From Dama dama (lineage: Eukaryota; Chordata; Mammalia; Artiodactyla; Cervidae): a stretch of 64,000 bases of DNA. Positions 1 through 10,768 of this stretch are shown here, piece by piece (position 1 is the stretch's first letter; each line of letters opens with the position of its first letter). The notes under the pieces are model-generated. The model was not told the DNA's origin. It did no database searches and saw only the letters and a program-made list of their open reading frames with translations. Location: positions 25,394,001 through 25,458,000 of the forward strand of contig NC_083697.1 in the NCBI RefSeq assembly GCF_033118175.1, read 5' to 3'. Position numbers and translations under genes: made by a program.

Positions 1-670
1 CAAATGTGATTATCAGTCTGTAGAGATGAAATCCAGTGTATGCTCTGGGTAAGTTGGCAAGAAAGTACCCATTAATACTGTAAATGTAGCACACCAAGTT
101 TCTGAGATGATGTAATTCCTCTTTTTTCAAACACGTGGATCAGGGTAGATGTCAGGAGCCACCTGCCAACACTGGAACGGATTGCTGCCTTGGGAAGGTG
201 ATGGGAGATAGTGCCAAAGGAGGCAAAGAGAGAAAAGGGAGAAGGGTGTGCAAAAACAAAGATGAAGTATCACAGGACAATGTGTTCCTAAATAATAGAG
301 ATGTGCTTATTACAGTTCACTCTGTGTGGTTTCTGGCACAACCCCTCAAAATAAGTCAATTAGATATAGGCAAATGTTCTTGGCATTGCAAAATGATTGG
401 TCAAAGGTCCAAAAAGAAAATTATATCCCAACTGAGATTTTGAAATAAAAATTCAAATTACTCCAAAAGGAAGCAGGCCAACAGTGTACTCCAAAAGAAG
501 GTGTTATACATCCCAAATTCTAGGTCTCAATCTAGGTGCCTCGGTGAAAACAAGGGACCTCAACTTAGGAGACACCTGTCAACAGCAGTCATAGAGTATC
601 TAGACCCTCAAACAAACATTATATTAAGCCCACACCTTGAAGAATGTTTCTTCTCCTCTAAGTGTAGAAA

Positions 671-692
671 GAGGGGGCGGCGGGGGGGGGGG
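671..692 (+). repeat. G-rich tract, possible G-quadruplex
   Basis: Nearly pure G on the plus strand: a five-G run, GG, then a run of about twelve G, each separated by a single C. Four three-G blocks can be drawn, so G-quadruplex folding is possible. It is isolated in AT-rich unique sequence and not part of a recognised repeat. Confidence 0.6.
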
Positions 693-2055
693 AAGCTAAC
701 CAAATTTCAACAGAATAAGCATTGAAACATTTGGTCAGCTACCCATGTCTTTAAGAAATCCAAAAATGGTTAAGAAATCTGGCTATGTCTATTATGGAAA
801 ATATGGAATTACAATACTTCCAAGCCTTCCTGGACTTCATCATAAAGTACCTCAGACCTCTGATATGACTCATCTATCCTAAAGATGAGGGTGAAAATCA
901 AAGCATGTTTCTTGGTGGATGAGCTTACAGTACCGAGTGAACTACAACAGGCAAATCCAGAATTATTATCAAGACATCATGTTCAGTCTTGGCAAGACAG
1001 TCATTCAACACCATCTGACAGCAAGAGATATTTTGTGATAAAGGGAGCCTTTATCAAAGAGTGGGTGTATTTTTGCCAGTGACTGGCAAAGGACTGTTTA
1101 TAAAGTTTAAACAAGTAAGTGATAATTTTTAAAAAGGCATTAAGTGAGAATCATTTAAGTACCTGAAGAGTTCAGCTACATATGAAGTTAGTGGCATAAA
1201 ACATTTCACCCTTGAGGAGTGTGCCAACCTATGAGCCCTCATAGGTAAGTAAAATCACTCTTTGGGGGCTGTGGATACCTCAACGGCAAACTTGTCCGTA
1301 ACAGGATTCATGTAAAATTTGTCTTATACCAATACATATTAGTAATCCAATATATGCTAAATACCGTTAAAATCCAATTTTAGACCATTGTTCCTGTGAA
1401 ATATAATATGGCCATAAAATTCCTTTTCATTAGACTTGTCTATTTGATTCACTTGTTTCCTCATAGCTAATTAATGTCAGACCAAGTCCTGGATTCTAAA
1501 ACTTACTCATTTAAAGAGAGTTGTTCACTGATTCTATATAGCAATGAAAAGCATTTTCAAACACCAAATGCGTTTTTTTTCTTGGAGGTAAGAAGAGGTT
1601 TATGGAAACATTAACTTTAGCGAAAAACTTTAAGTTGATTCTTGTTAATTCTCCCATAGTCTTCGCCAAAAAAAAATTTATCTTTTAGAAGAAAAAATAC
1701 ATTAAAATTAATGTCAAAACTGTGTTTTTAATAAAATTTTATCAAATTAAAATCTCTAAGGTAAAATACTAGGGTTATTTGATAAGGAAATAATTAAATA
1801 GATTATACTTTGTAGCCTATCCACCTGTCATCATAAATATTACTTTGTTGTAGCATCACAGAGCATATCTACTACCTGGAAGAACCAAGATAATTTAATG
1901 CTCCATGGTTAACTCCAGCAACTGTTTACCATGGATATTCCCCTTTCAATTTGCACTTTGCATTTGAAATACTCAGCTCTTATGAATTTTACTAGCATAA
2001 GAATGAAAATAAGAAGTATTATTAATACTATAAAATTAAAAATATCAATTTATAA

Positions 2056-2070
2056 GTCGAAACGTTCGAC
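2056..2070. other. CpG-containing inverted repeat
   Basis: Perfect 6-bp arms GTCGAA and TTCGAC around a 3-nt ACG loop. It holds three CpGs within 15 bp in otherwise CpG-poor DNA. No regulator is recognised; chance is possible. Confidence 0.5.
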
Positions 2071-2333
2071 AGTATGCTCTTTTTCTGTTTCTTTGTAACA
2101 GAAACCCTACAGAATTTTAGAAACCAAGAAAATCTATTGCCTCACATAATAGAGACTCAGAGAAAATTCAGGTTTCAGGGCAAGTTATTTAAGTGTCATC
2201 TAAACCAAAGGTTATTACATCCTTCTTTTCTTCCCTCCTTGCTTTGACCTGATTCACAGACTAATTAGATAGATGATGAATCAGGACCAAATGCCTAATC
2301 CAGGCAATAAAAAGAAATACACCATCCTCTGAT

Positions 2334-2366
2334 GGGTTAAAGTCTTTAACCCTCTTAGGGTTAAAG
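2334..2366. other. Three-arm alternative hairpin motif
   Basis: GGGTTAAAG (2334-2342) pairs with CTTTAACCC (2344-2352). The same central arm also pairs, as CTTTAACCCT (2344-2353), with AGGGTTAAAG (2357-2366) across a 3-nt loop. The two hairpins exclude each other. The outer arms are a direct repeat, so a local duplication next to an inverted copy explains the layout. No function is known. Confidence 0.6.
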
Positions 2367-2894
2367 TCATTTTCTAGAATATGCACCAGTTGATTTCACT
2401 TCACAGTTCATTGGCTCGGATTGGGTCACATTTCCATTCTTGGACCTATCACTAGCAGGGATAATCAACTTACCTTTAGGAGAACTAGTTATAGTACTGT
2501 AGCTGGGATAGAGTCATCTTCTCTTGGGGATACATGAAAGCATACAGGAGCATGTATACCTGAATAAATTCAAGTTTTATTAGGAAGAAGAGAAAAATGA
2601 ACAGTGGGCAGGCAACCAAAAGTGTGTCTTTATAGTAACTGCATTAGAATTATGAAGGCTAAACATTGAGGGTAAACATGGGTAGAACATTGCTCAGAGG
2701 GTAAGGATTTGAGATTAAAAATCTAAATCAAGTTAAGATAATATTTCTTTTTGTATAACAAGGGATAGAGGTAACAACAACAACAAAAAATCCTGTAAAC
2801 AGAGATTAAATTTAAGACAATACAGCTTTCAAGGACAAATATCTATCAGTATTGAAAAGTAAACAATTAGAAAAATTCCAGTGCAAATGCTATA

Positions 2895-3025
2895 GTTTAT
2901 AAGTATGGAAACCAAAGCTTAAGAGTTTAAATTGTTCAAGATCATATAGGAAATCAGTGATAGGCAGATATGCTGAAATTCATGGGTTTCTTCCTGAATT
3001 CAATTCAATTCTGCACCAGCATTGT
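2895..3025 (-). mobile_element. MIR SINE remnant
   Basis: Plus-strand text (GGAAACCAAAGCTTAAGAG, then a TTCAAGATCA-like segment) follows the reverse complement of the MIR core, whose usual reading is gaggaaactgaggctcagag followed by ccaaggtcac. Highly diverged, recognised by memory of the family only. Confidence 0.5.
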
Positions 3026-3194
3026 TTTTCACTGGATGTCATTTCCAGGAATAAAGATAGATCCATGATAATTTTTTGATACAAAAATCATTACTCTAAA
3101 TAGTACAAAATGCTCTTATGTCAGCTCTAGCAATGGAAATGAAGCACCTCTTTTCTCATCTAGCATCCTACATTATTGAAGAAAATTATTAATA

Positions 3195-3425
3195 TTGATA
3201 CCAATGGCTTATCATGTACTATGTGCCTGGCACTTTACCAGGTGCTTTATAGTCATTATTGCTAATCTTCCCAGCATACTAAAAGGGAACTCTTAATATC
3301 CACTTTTGAAGATGAATTGAGGCTCAAAGGCTCTAAGTTACTTGACTGCAATCAAATTGGTTCTAGAATAAGGATTTAAACTTAGGTTTGTATTCACTTT
3401 AAAGCTCATTCAAGCTACTAGCATT
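3195..3425 (-). mobile_element. MIR SINE remnant
   Basis: TACTATGTGCCTGGCACTTT near 3219, a GATGAATTGAGGCTCAAAGG segment, then a 'ggatttaaacttaggtttg' tail match the order of the reverse-complemented MIR consensus across about 230 bp. Ancient mammalian SINE with no activity. Confidence 0.75.
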
Positions 3426-3974
3426 CACCAAAAGAAATTTTATTAAATTCTTGTACTGCTAGATGATCCATGTAAAAAAATCCCAGGTCAAATAAATTTG
3501 AGAATCACTGTGTTTTATATCCCTCTACCTCTCATGGAGATTAAAGATGTACAATGTAGTATTTAAAAGTATGAGAAATTCTACAAAAAAAAAGAAATTT
3601 ATTCAACTCAGTTTAACTACTGTTTCCTATCATTTGAAGATTAAATCATTTTTTTACTAATAGACATCAATATTCAGGGAAATAATGTCCAGTGGCACCC
3701 ACTTTGGGAAATTCTGCACTACATTATTTGACATACAAAATACATAATGGATGTTAACAATCAAATTACATTTGAATGATAGTATCAATATGTAATTACA
3801 CTAAACATATGAAAGCAGTTTAGGAGTCTTACTATGAAATGATTTTAGTTTTACAATTACTGCTCTCAAATGTCAAATCTTGCTTTCCCGCTGAGTAGTA
3901 GGTCTCTTTACAACATCTTGATCAAATTACCTTTTTATGGTAATTATGGTTACTTTTCACATATAAAACTTAGT
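3426..3974. other. Unique DNA, nothing recognised
   Basis: AT-rich with A-runs and no open frame of note. The left edge of the following L1 relic is diffuse and may extend somewhat into this interval. Confidence 0.5.
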
Positions 3975-4077
3975 ATCAAAATACAATAGAGAAAATCAGT
4001 GAAACAAAAGACTGATTTGTTGAGATCAATAAATTGGTAAACTTGTAGCCAGACTGAAGAGCAAAAAATGTTATAGT

Positions 4078-4529
4078 TCAGTTCAGTTCAGTTGCTCAGT
4101 CCTGTCTGACTCTTTGTGACCCCATGGACTGCAGCACGCCAGGCCACCCTGTCCATCACCAACTCCCAGGGTTTACCCAAACTCATGTCCATTGAGTCGG
4201 TGATGCCATCCAGCCATCTCATCCTCTGTCATCCCCTTCTCCTCCTGCCCTCAATCCCTCCCAGCAGCAGGGTCTTTTCAAATGAGTCAGCTCTTCACAT
4301 CAGGTGGCCAAAGTACTGGAGTTTCAGCTTCAATATTAGTCCTTCCAATGAACCTCAGGACTGATTTCCTTTAGGATGAACTGGTTGGATCTTCTTGCAG
4401 TCCAAGGGACTCTCAAGAGTCTTCTCCAACATCACAGTTCAAAAGCATCACTTCTTTGGTGCTCAGCTTTCTTTATAGTCCAACTCACATCTATACATGA
4501 CTACTAGAAAAACCATAGCCTAGACTAAA
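4078..4529 (-). mobile_element. BovB LINE, 5'-truncated, minus strand
   Basis: Begins with three GTTCA units (reverse complement of the TGAAC tail) and runs through the CCATGGACTGCAGCACGCC, CATTGAGTCGGTGATGCCAT and CAAGGGACTCTCAAGAGTC blocks typical of the BovB 3' end. It reaches the CCATAGCCTAGACTAAACAG segment before old L1 sequence resumes. Stops interrupt the sense frame, so it is inactive. Confidence 0.9.
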
Positions 4530-4863
4530 CAGACAGGAGCCACAAATTACCATTTACAGGAATGGGAGAGGTAACAACTAGGACATGTCCATATAAGTAA
4601 AAGAAAACAGGAGAATATTATGAACAACTTTATGCCAATAAATTCAACATCTTAAATGACATGGTCAAATTTCTAGAAAGATACTGCAAAAAAGCTCCCC
4701 CAAGAAGATAATCTAAACAGCTCTGTTTCAATGAAATTGAATTTGTAGTCAAAAACCTTCCCAAAAAGAAAATTCCAGGCCAGATGTCTTCAATGGTGAG
4801 CTCTAACAAATATTTAAGGAATAAACAATATCAATTTTACACAAACATTTCCAGAAAATAAAA

Positions 4864-5083
4864 TGAAAGAAAGTGAAAGTGAAGTCACTCAGTGGCATCC
4901 AACTCTTTGGGACTCCATGGACTGTAGCCCACCAGGCTCCTCCATCCATGGGATTTTCCAGGTGAGAGTGCTGCAGTGGGTTGCCATTTCCTTCTCCAGA
5001 GGATCTTCCTGACCCAGGGATCGAACCTGGGTCTCCCACATTGTGGACAGATGCTTTACCATCTGAGCCATCAGGAAATCCCC
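4864..5083 (-). mobile_element. Bov-tA SINE, minus strand
   Basis: Full Bov-tA layout in reverse: a GAAAGTGAAAGTGAAG leader, the CCATGGACTGTAGCCCACC block, the TTCCTTCTCCAGAGGATC block, a reversed B box within GGGATCGAACCTGGG, and the reversed tRNA-like head ending AGGAAATCCCC. Inserted in the L1 relic. Target duplication not clear. Confidence 0.9.
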
Positions 5084-5226
5084 ATGAGAACCATTTCCCA
5101 GTTCATCCTATGAAGCAAGCATTACTGATACCAAAACTAGACAAAATATATCACAATAAATCTACAGAACAATATTTTTCATCATTAAAGAGAAAATTCT
5201 AAACAAAAATTTTAGAGGAGAACACA

Positions 5227-5611
5227 GAAGAATTGATGCTGCTGAACTATGGTGTTGGAGAAGACTCTTGAGAGTCCCTTGGACTGTAAGGAGATCCAAC
5301 CAGTTCATCCTAAAGGAGATCAGTTCTGGATGTTCATTTGGAAGGACTGATGTTAAAGCTGAAACTCCAATACTTTGGCCACCTGATGCAAAGAGTTGAC
5401 TCATTGGAAAAGACCCTGCTGCTGGGAAAGATTGAGGGCAGGAGGAGAAGGGGATGACAGAGGATGAGATGGTTGGATGGCATCACCGACTCAATGGACA
5501 TGGGTTTGGGTGGACTCCGGGAGTTTGTGATGGACAGGGAGGCCTGGCGTGCTGCAGTTCATGGGGTCGCAAAGAGACACGGCCAAGTGACTGAACTGAA
5601 CTGAACTGAAC
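5227..5611 (+). mobile_element. BovB LINE 3' end, plus strand
   Basis: Runs from the GAATTGATGCT block through GAAGACTCTTGAGAGTCCCTT, CAATACTTTGGCCACCTGAT and GGCAGGAGGAGAAGGGGATG to tandem TGAAC units at 5595-5611. It is the same 3' region as 4078-4529 but in opposite orientation about 0.7 kb away, making an inverted pair inside one L1. Confidence 0.9.
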
Positions 5612-5806
5612 CTAAAAATACATTAAAATTATAATATATCACAACCAAATGGGATTTATATCAGGAACAGAAGGAAAAATGTAATTTTTCTCAAAAAGCA
5701 ATTAATATAATTCAACGTATTAAGAAATTTAAAAGTTAAAAACTCTTGATCATCTAAATAAGTACAGAAAAAACGTTTGAGAAAATCCAACATGTATTTT
5801 ACACTT

Positions 5807-5826
5807 AAAAAAAAAAAAAAAAAAAA
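5807..5826 (+). repeat. Poly(A) run of about 20
   Basis: Uninterrupted A-run inside the L1 ORF2 relic. It is not at an element end, so it is more likely a slippage expansion than a poly(A) tail. Confidence 0.8.
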
Positions 5827-6199
5827 CCTCCCAGAAACAGGAGGGAACTTTTCAATCTGATAAAGATCACCTATGAAAATCCCTTGGCTAACAGCTGAGG
5901 TAAAAGTGACATTTTTCCACTAAGAAAAAGAACAAAAAGATGTCATTGCTCATCACTTTTATTCATCATAATACTAGCGGTTTTTTCTACTACATTAAAG
6001 CATGAAAAAGCAATATACAGCATCCAGACTGGAAAGTAAAATGTAAAACTGTTTTAGTTCACAGATGAAGTAATTATCTATGTAGAAAATCTGGTGAAAT
6101 ATGTGAAAAAGCTACTAGAACTAGTGAGTTTAGCAAGAATAAAAGGTCAATAACCAAGTCAATTCTACCCTTGTATATGATAGAAGCTATCATAAATTA

Positions 6200-6610
6200 A
6201 AAATTTTGAAATTATCTATAATAACATCATAAATATGAAATATTTAGGGATAGATTTGAAAAAAGATGTAAAGGCCCAATACACTGAAAACTACAAAATT
6301 TGCTGCAGAAAATTAAAGAAAGTCCAAAAGTATGGAGAAAGATATTGTGCACAGGGATTGGAAGATTCAGTAATGTCAAAATGTCAGTTTTCCCTAAATT
6401 GATATGTAGAGTCCATGCAGTGCCAGTCAAAATCCAAGCAGGCTTTTTCTGTAGGAAGTTCCAAGCTGAAAGGAAAGGCAAAAGATCTAGAAGAGCCAAA
6501 ACACCATGGAAAATGAAGGGTAAAGTCAGAGAATTTATGTTACCTGACTTCAAATCTTATTATAAAACTACAATAAAGAAAACAATGTGCTATTTAAATA
6601 CAGACAAATA
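6200..6610 (+). pseudogene. L1 ORF2 fragment, C-terminal half
   Basis: The best-kept coding piece of the L1 relic. An open frame at 6300-6611 (about 103 codons) reads LLQKIKESPKVWRKI, then KMSVFPKLI and PVKIQAGFF, and ends LPDFKSYYKTTIKKT. These correspond to the segment after the L1 reverse-transcriptase core (consensus-like 'kiken..wr.ip', 'vkm.ilPk.iYrf.aiPvki'). In living L1 this protein supplies nicking and reverse transcription. Here the upstream frame is shattered, so it is a broken remnant and not a gene. Confidence 0.75.
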
Positions 6611-6875
6611 GATCAATGATCACATATACATATAGACAACTGATATTTGCAAAAGGTCCAAAGATATATTAGAGGAGAAAGGATAGTCTGGTAACAAATT
6701 ATATTGGAACTATTAGAAATCCACATGCAAAAAAAAAAGGATGTACAACAATTAACACAAATGAACTATATACTGAAGTTAAAAAGCTAAATCTAGAAGA
6801 CAATACAGGAAAGATTCTTACTGATCTTGGGTTGGGTCAAGATTTCATCTTTTGTGTGTGTTTGTTTTGTTTTGT

Positions 6876-7010
6876 CTTTTATTAATTGATACTAGAGTAT
6901 AGTTGCTTTACAATATTGTATTCATTTCTGCTGTACTGCAAAGTGAATCAGTTATACCTACACACGTACTCACTGTTTTTTAGATTCCCTTTCCATCTAG
7001 GTTATTCTAG
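6876..7010 (-). mobile_element. Ruminant L1 3' UTR fragment, minus strand
   Basis: The ATAGTTGCTTTACAATATTG and CTGCTGTACTGCAAAGTG blocks are the reverse complement of the ruminant L1 3' end (CAACATTGTAAATCAACTAT type). The element lies directly beside the old L1 relic but in opposite orientation, so it is a separate insertion. Confidence 0.75.
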
Positions 7011-7237
7011 GGGAAGTGGTTTAAAAGAGCACAGATTTTGGCTTTTATTCAATGCCTTTAACAAGGTATTGCAAGAAAGCAATGAGATGAGGAAAGACTT
7101 GCACAGTCTTCAAACAGAAATGAAAGAAGACAGAAAGAATCCAGGAATCCAGGCTCTTAAAAATTCAGAAAAGCTAACTCTTTCTTTCTAGATTCTAAAA
7201 GGTAAGAAATCATAAGGCTTTTGAATAACAGAGGCCC

Positions 7238-7451
7238 TGGGTGTGTGCTCAGTCATGTCCAACTCTTTGCAACCCCATGGACTGTAGCCCGCTAGGCTCC
7301 TCTGTCCATGGTATTTTCCAGGCAAGAATATTGGAGCTGGTTGCCATTCCCTTCTCCAGGGGATCCTCCTGACTCAGGGATTGAACTCGGATCTCTTGCA
7401 TCTCCTGCATTGGCAGGCAGATTCTTTACCACTGTGCCACCTGGAAGGCCC
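7238..7451 (-). mobile_element. Bov-tA SINE, minus strand
   Basis: GTGTGCTCAGTCATGTCCAA start, CCATGGACTGTAGCCCGC block, a TTCCAGGCAAGAATATTGGA block, a reversed B-box region (GGGATTGAACTCGGA) and a reversed tRNA-like head. An AGGCCC pair at the two edges may be a short target duplication but overlaps the SINE end. Confidence 0.9.
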
Positions 7452-7453
7452 CA

Positions 7454-8288
7454 ACAAAAGCCCAGTAAGACTTAATTGAACTAGAAATTCAGTTCTGCTT
7501 TGAGACTGAATTGAGGATAGTGCATTTCCACCACAAATTATTGTTTCATATAACCTCAAGGTACTTGCCCTTAAGGTCCAAGCTGAGGGAAGCATGGATG
7601 GGAGGTAGCAAAGGCATAAGCCAGGTCTGAAACATTTATTTGGGAACAAATGTCAAATAAGCTTATTGACACGTGAAAACAGATTAGAACCAAGTAGATC
7701 AAAATCTTCCTAAGGTGTTAAGGATGTGGCATTTACCAAAGAAATTATATAGACCTTTGACTTCTTGAACCTTCAACCAATCCATGGGCGCCCAAACTTA
7801 CCTGATCAGAAAGTAGACTGCAAAATCTGACCAACTCCCAAGGAGTATATGCCCAAAGTGCACTTGAGACGTGGCCTTGGAGGATAACAGACAAGAAGGA
7901 ACCTCAAGAAGAGTAGAGCCGGGGCCTCACAGAGCAGTGGTCAGGAATGGTCCTCGTAGAGGGCAGAATAAAAATCCAACCCAGAACTGCCACAGCAGAG
8001 GGCCCTTATGATGCCTGCCCTCCAGGAGTTCATTATTGCTGTTTACCAGTCACTGCTGTGTATCTCTCATTCTTCCTCGTTTGGAAGAATTACTCTGTCC
8101 CTGCTGTTACTCTGACCCTGCTTCACTGTTAAGTATTAGGTATGGAGGCAGGGGGGTGAGCAGATAATCTTCCTTTTAAATTCATAGTCACTGGACTAGC
8201 AGAAGCTATATCTGAATCCTATTTTTTTAAAATGTCTGGAGATGATATACACTGAACCTGTGGAGACAGGGTAAGTAAATTCCATGAG
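7454..8288. other. Unassigned DNA, no gene
   Basis: Somewhat GC-richer and complex around 7780-8130, with a short open frame at 7947-8132 that shows no domain. The texture could be an old retrovirus-like or retropseudogene relic, but I cannot assign a family. Confidence 0.4.
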
Positions 8289-8522
8289 TACTTTGGCCAA
8301 CAGATATGAACAGCTAACTCATTGGAAAAGATCCTGGCACTAGGAAAGATTTAAGGCAAAAGGAGAAGAGGGTGGCAGAGGATGAGATGGTTGGATAGCA
8401 TCACTGATTTAAAGGACATGAACTTAGGCAATCTCTGGGAGATGGTGAGGGACAGGGAAGCCTGGCATGATACAGTCCATGAGGTTTCAGAGTCATACAT
8501 GACTTAGCAACTGAACAACAAA
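8289..8522 (+). mobile_element. BovB LINE 3' end, diverged
   Basis: TACTTTGGCCAACAGATATG, a GCAAAAGGAGAAGAGGGTGG block and a terminal TAGCAACTGAACAACAA segment follow the BovB 3' end with many changes. It appears older than the copies at 5.2, 11 and 43 kb. Confidence 0.8.
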
Positions 8523-8729
8523 GAAGTTTAAAGTGGATATTTGTTGACTACACTGTGGAAGACTCCACTCCTTAATTAAACCCATTCATTTCCCTTTCTC
8601 TTCTTGCTGGTTACACAAATAGGCTACATTTCCTAGTTCCCTTTGCATTTAGGTCTAGCCAGGAGCTGGAATTCTAGGCAAGGATTCCATTGAATGGAAA
8701 TGATTTATATCACTTTGGTGGTTGGCCCA

Positions 8730-9070
8730 TGTTATTGAATTGTGTCCTGCCCCAATCCATATGTTGAGGCCGTAAGGCCAGTACCTCAGAATGTGACTAT
8801 TTGAAGATAGGTGATTAAATTAAACTGAGACGATTAGGATGGGCCCTATTCAAATCTGGTATCAGGAAATTTGGACACACACAGACACCAGGGACATGCA
8901 CATACAGAAGACAGACCATGTGAGGACATAGCTAGAAGATGGCCATCTGCACATGAAAGAGCGAGGCCTAGAAGAAACTAAACTTGCTGACACCTTAATC
9001 TTGGACTGCTACCTGCCAGAACTGTGAGAAAAGCAATTTCTGTTGTTATGTCAGCCCTACCAAGCTAATA
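8730..9070 (+). mobile_element. MLT1-type LTR (ERVL-MaLR), plus strand
   Basis: ATTGAATTGTGTCCTGCCCC, a CATATGTTGAGGCC block, CATGTGAGGACATAGCTAGA and AACTGTGAGAAAAGCAATTT occur in the order of the MLT1 LTR. Both ends are eroded. Ancient mammalian LTR relic with no coding content. Confidence 0.7.
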
Positions 9071-10048
9071 AAGCCCATAAAACTTTCCCATATATTATAA
9101 TCCTCCTGGCCCTCCCTTTCTGGTTGGATAGAATAGAGATGACCCCCCCAGGACAAAGTTGGAAGCCCTGTGCTGCAAATGGTAAGGTTACAAGCTGGAA
9201 GGAGTGCCTGAAGGAAAACCATCCAACCAGGAACATCCACACTGCTCAATCACATGGATGAAAAATTTTATTTTATTTTATTCTGAAATATAGGGGTTTG
9301 TTAGTTACAGCAGTATCACTCTCAACTAGCACACCCCACAAGGCTGATGATTCCCTTTTCCCTCTCCAGTTCTCTTCTTAGTCACTATTGGCAGGGGGTG
9401 GAATGTACTTTTCACCTCTTAATAAGCCCTGTGGGAATATGGCTGGCTTCTATTACAAACTGGCTTTCAAAGTAGGATACTTAGTACCTCTTGTCCACAG
9501 TTTGAGGCCTTAACCACAACTCTTGGACACAATGCATTTTCCACTCAATATCCTCTAACATATTTTAAAAATAGGTTGATTAAGGTAGAAGAAATAGAAA
9601 ATTCACAGTTATATTAATAATAAAAATACATTCAATTTATGTGTCATTCAGTGGGAGAACTTCCATTATTTATTAGGCAATGAGGAAGCTATCTATTATT
9701 TTTAAAAAACATTACACTGCCTTAAAGAAGCTCATATAACTGTCTTATCTTTTAAGACTACCTTCAGAAAAACAAAGATTGGTTGTAAGCAATGGATAAT
9801 GACCCAGTATCACCAACCATGGCCCATATTGGACACTTATAATGGCCATATGAATGGGTAGACAGACATTTTCTGTAAGTAGGGTGACAATATGTCTCAG
9901 TTTGTCTAGAAGATCCTTGCCTGTAGTTATAAAGTCTGTACTGATTTAGATGATAAATTCAATGAACATCTTATTCATTGGATAAGTTAAGTATACATAT
10001 TGAGAGAAGGGACAGAAGAGCCCCTTGGAAAATGTTAAGGAAAGCTTT
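9071..10048. other. Unique DNA, nothing recognised
   Basis: No coding frame and no clear repeat. Short overlapping open frames near 9043-9261 start within the MLT1 tail and run into unique sequence; they look like chance. ATTTT-type low-complexity sequence lies near 9265-9285. Confidence 0.5.
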
Positions 10049-10693
10049 TGAAACTGCACAGCACAGATTGGGACTTGAACCCACTGTCTTTTAATTGAAA
10101 TCACACACCTGTCTCAGGACTTAATGAAGCTCAGGTTTTTAAGTCTGATCGCAGAAAGAACTCAGTGAGAGACAAATTGATAAGTAAGAAGTAGATTTAT
10201 TTAGAGAAATCCACATGCCACAGACGGAATGCAGTCCTGCTCAAAGGCAAGAGGGGTCCTCGGGCATGCAATCATCTTGGAAAGTGAGAGTGGCCATGAG
10301 ACAAATGCACTCCACAGACAGAGTGTGGGCCATCCCAGAAGGCCAAAGGCCCTGAAATACGGGATGGTTAGTTTTTATGGGTAATTTCAGAGGATAATGT
10401 GTGGGAGGATTACTCCAACTATTTTGGAGAAGGGGTAGAAATTTCCAGGAATTGGGCCACTGCTCACTTTTTGGCCTTTTCTGGAGGGCCTTGGAACTGT
10501 CATGACACCTGTTGGTGTGTCATTTAGCATATGCTAATGTAGTACAATGAGCGTATAATGAGGCTCAAGGACTACTGGAAGTTGAATCTTTGGCCCTCTT
10601 GGACCTAATCAGTTCTAACCAGTTCTTGTCATATCCTCAATGGCTATGTCATTCTTTTAAAGATTCTGCCCTGCCCTCTTGTTTCCTGCTACA
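10049..10693 (-). mobile_element. Ruminant ERV solo LTR, minus strand
   Basis: On the minus strand the LTR begins TGTAGCAGGAAACAAGAGGG and ends near GTGCAGTTTCA. The same family recurs at 37696-38413, sharing blocks such as CATGACAGTTCCAAGG and AAAAGACAGTGGGTTC. A minus-strand TATA-like ATAAAAA and an AATAAA lie in LTR order. No internal retroviral genes flank it, so it is a solo LTR. It carries an extra roughly 100-bp segment between TATA and AATAAA that the other copy lacks. The exact ends are my estimate. Confidence 0.75.
10195..10378 (-). promoter_or_regulatory. LTR TATA-like box and poly(A) signal
   Basis: Minus-strand ATAAAAA at 10372-10378 and AATAAA at 10196-10201, spaced about 170 bp. 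They sit as expected for the U3/R and R/U5 parts of a retroviral LTR. No evidence of current activity. Confidence 0.55.
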
Positions 10694-10768
10694 TTTTCAT
10701 TAAAACTGTATGCCTCACTCCTAGAGGGATTGTGTCCTCTCTTTTACATGGTTCTTTCTAAGGGTAGC

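Larger units (their letters stand above)
1..2894. other. Unique AT-rich DNA, no gene seen
   Basis: No recognisable repeat family and no coding frame longer than about 100 codons. The short open frames at 135-443, 501-725 and 885-1082 show no domain or coding texture. Small structural motifs inside (G-run at 671-692, hairpins at 2056-2070 and 2334-2366) are listed separately. Confidence 0.6.
3975..6855 (+). mobile_element. Old L1 ORF2 relic carrying three insertions
   Basis: Translated pieces in several frames follow L1 ORF2 in order: a NETK-like stretch (3990-4070), an ENIMNNFMPINS-like segment (4610-4660), a KNLPKKKIPGQ segment (4752-4785), a YHNQMGFISGTE-like segment (5635-5665), then KYLGIDLKKDVK (6237-6272) and a LPDFKSYYKTTIKKT stretch (6541-6585). 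The element is full of stops and frameshifts, so it is dead. It is broken by BovB (4078-4529), Bov-tA (4864-5083) and BovB (5227-5611), all therefore younger. Subfamily not assigned. Confidence 0.8.

Noticed and set aside
6886..7191. 101-codon frame with a coiled-coil-like C-terminal half
   Set aside because: The first third is a reversed L1 3' UTR, and the charged stretch is short with no start or splice context of its own.
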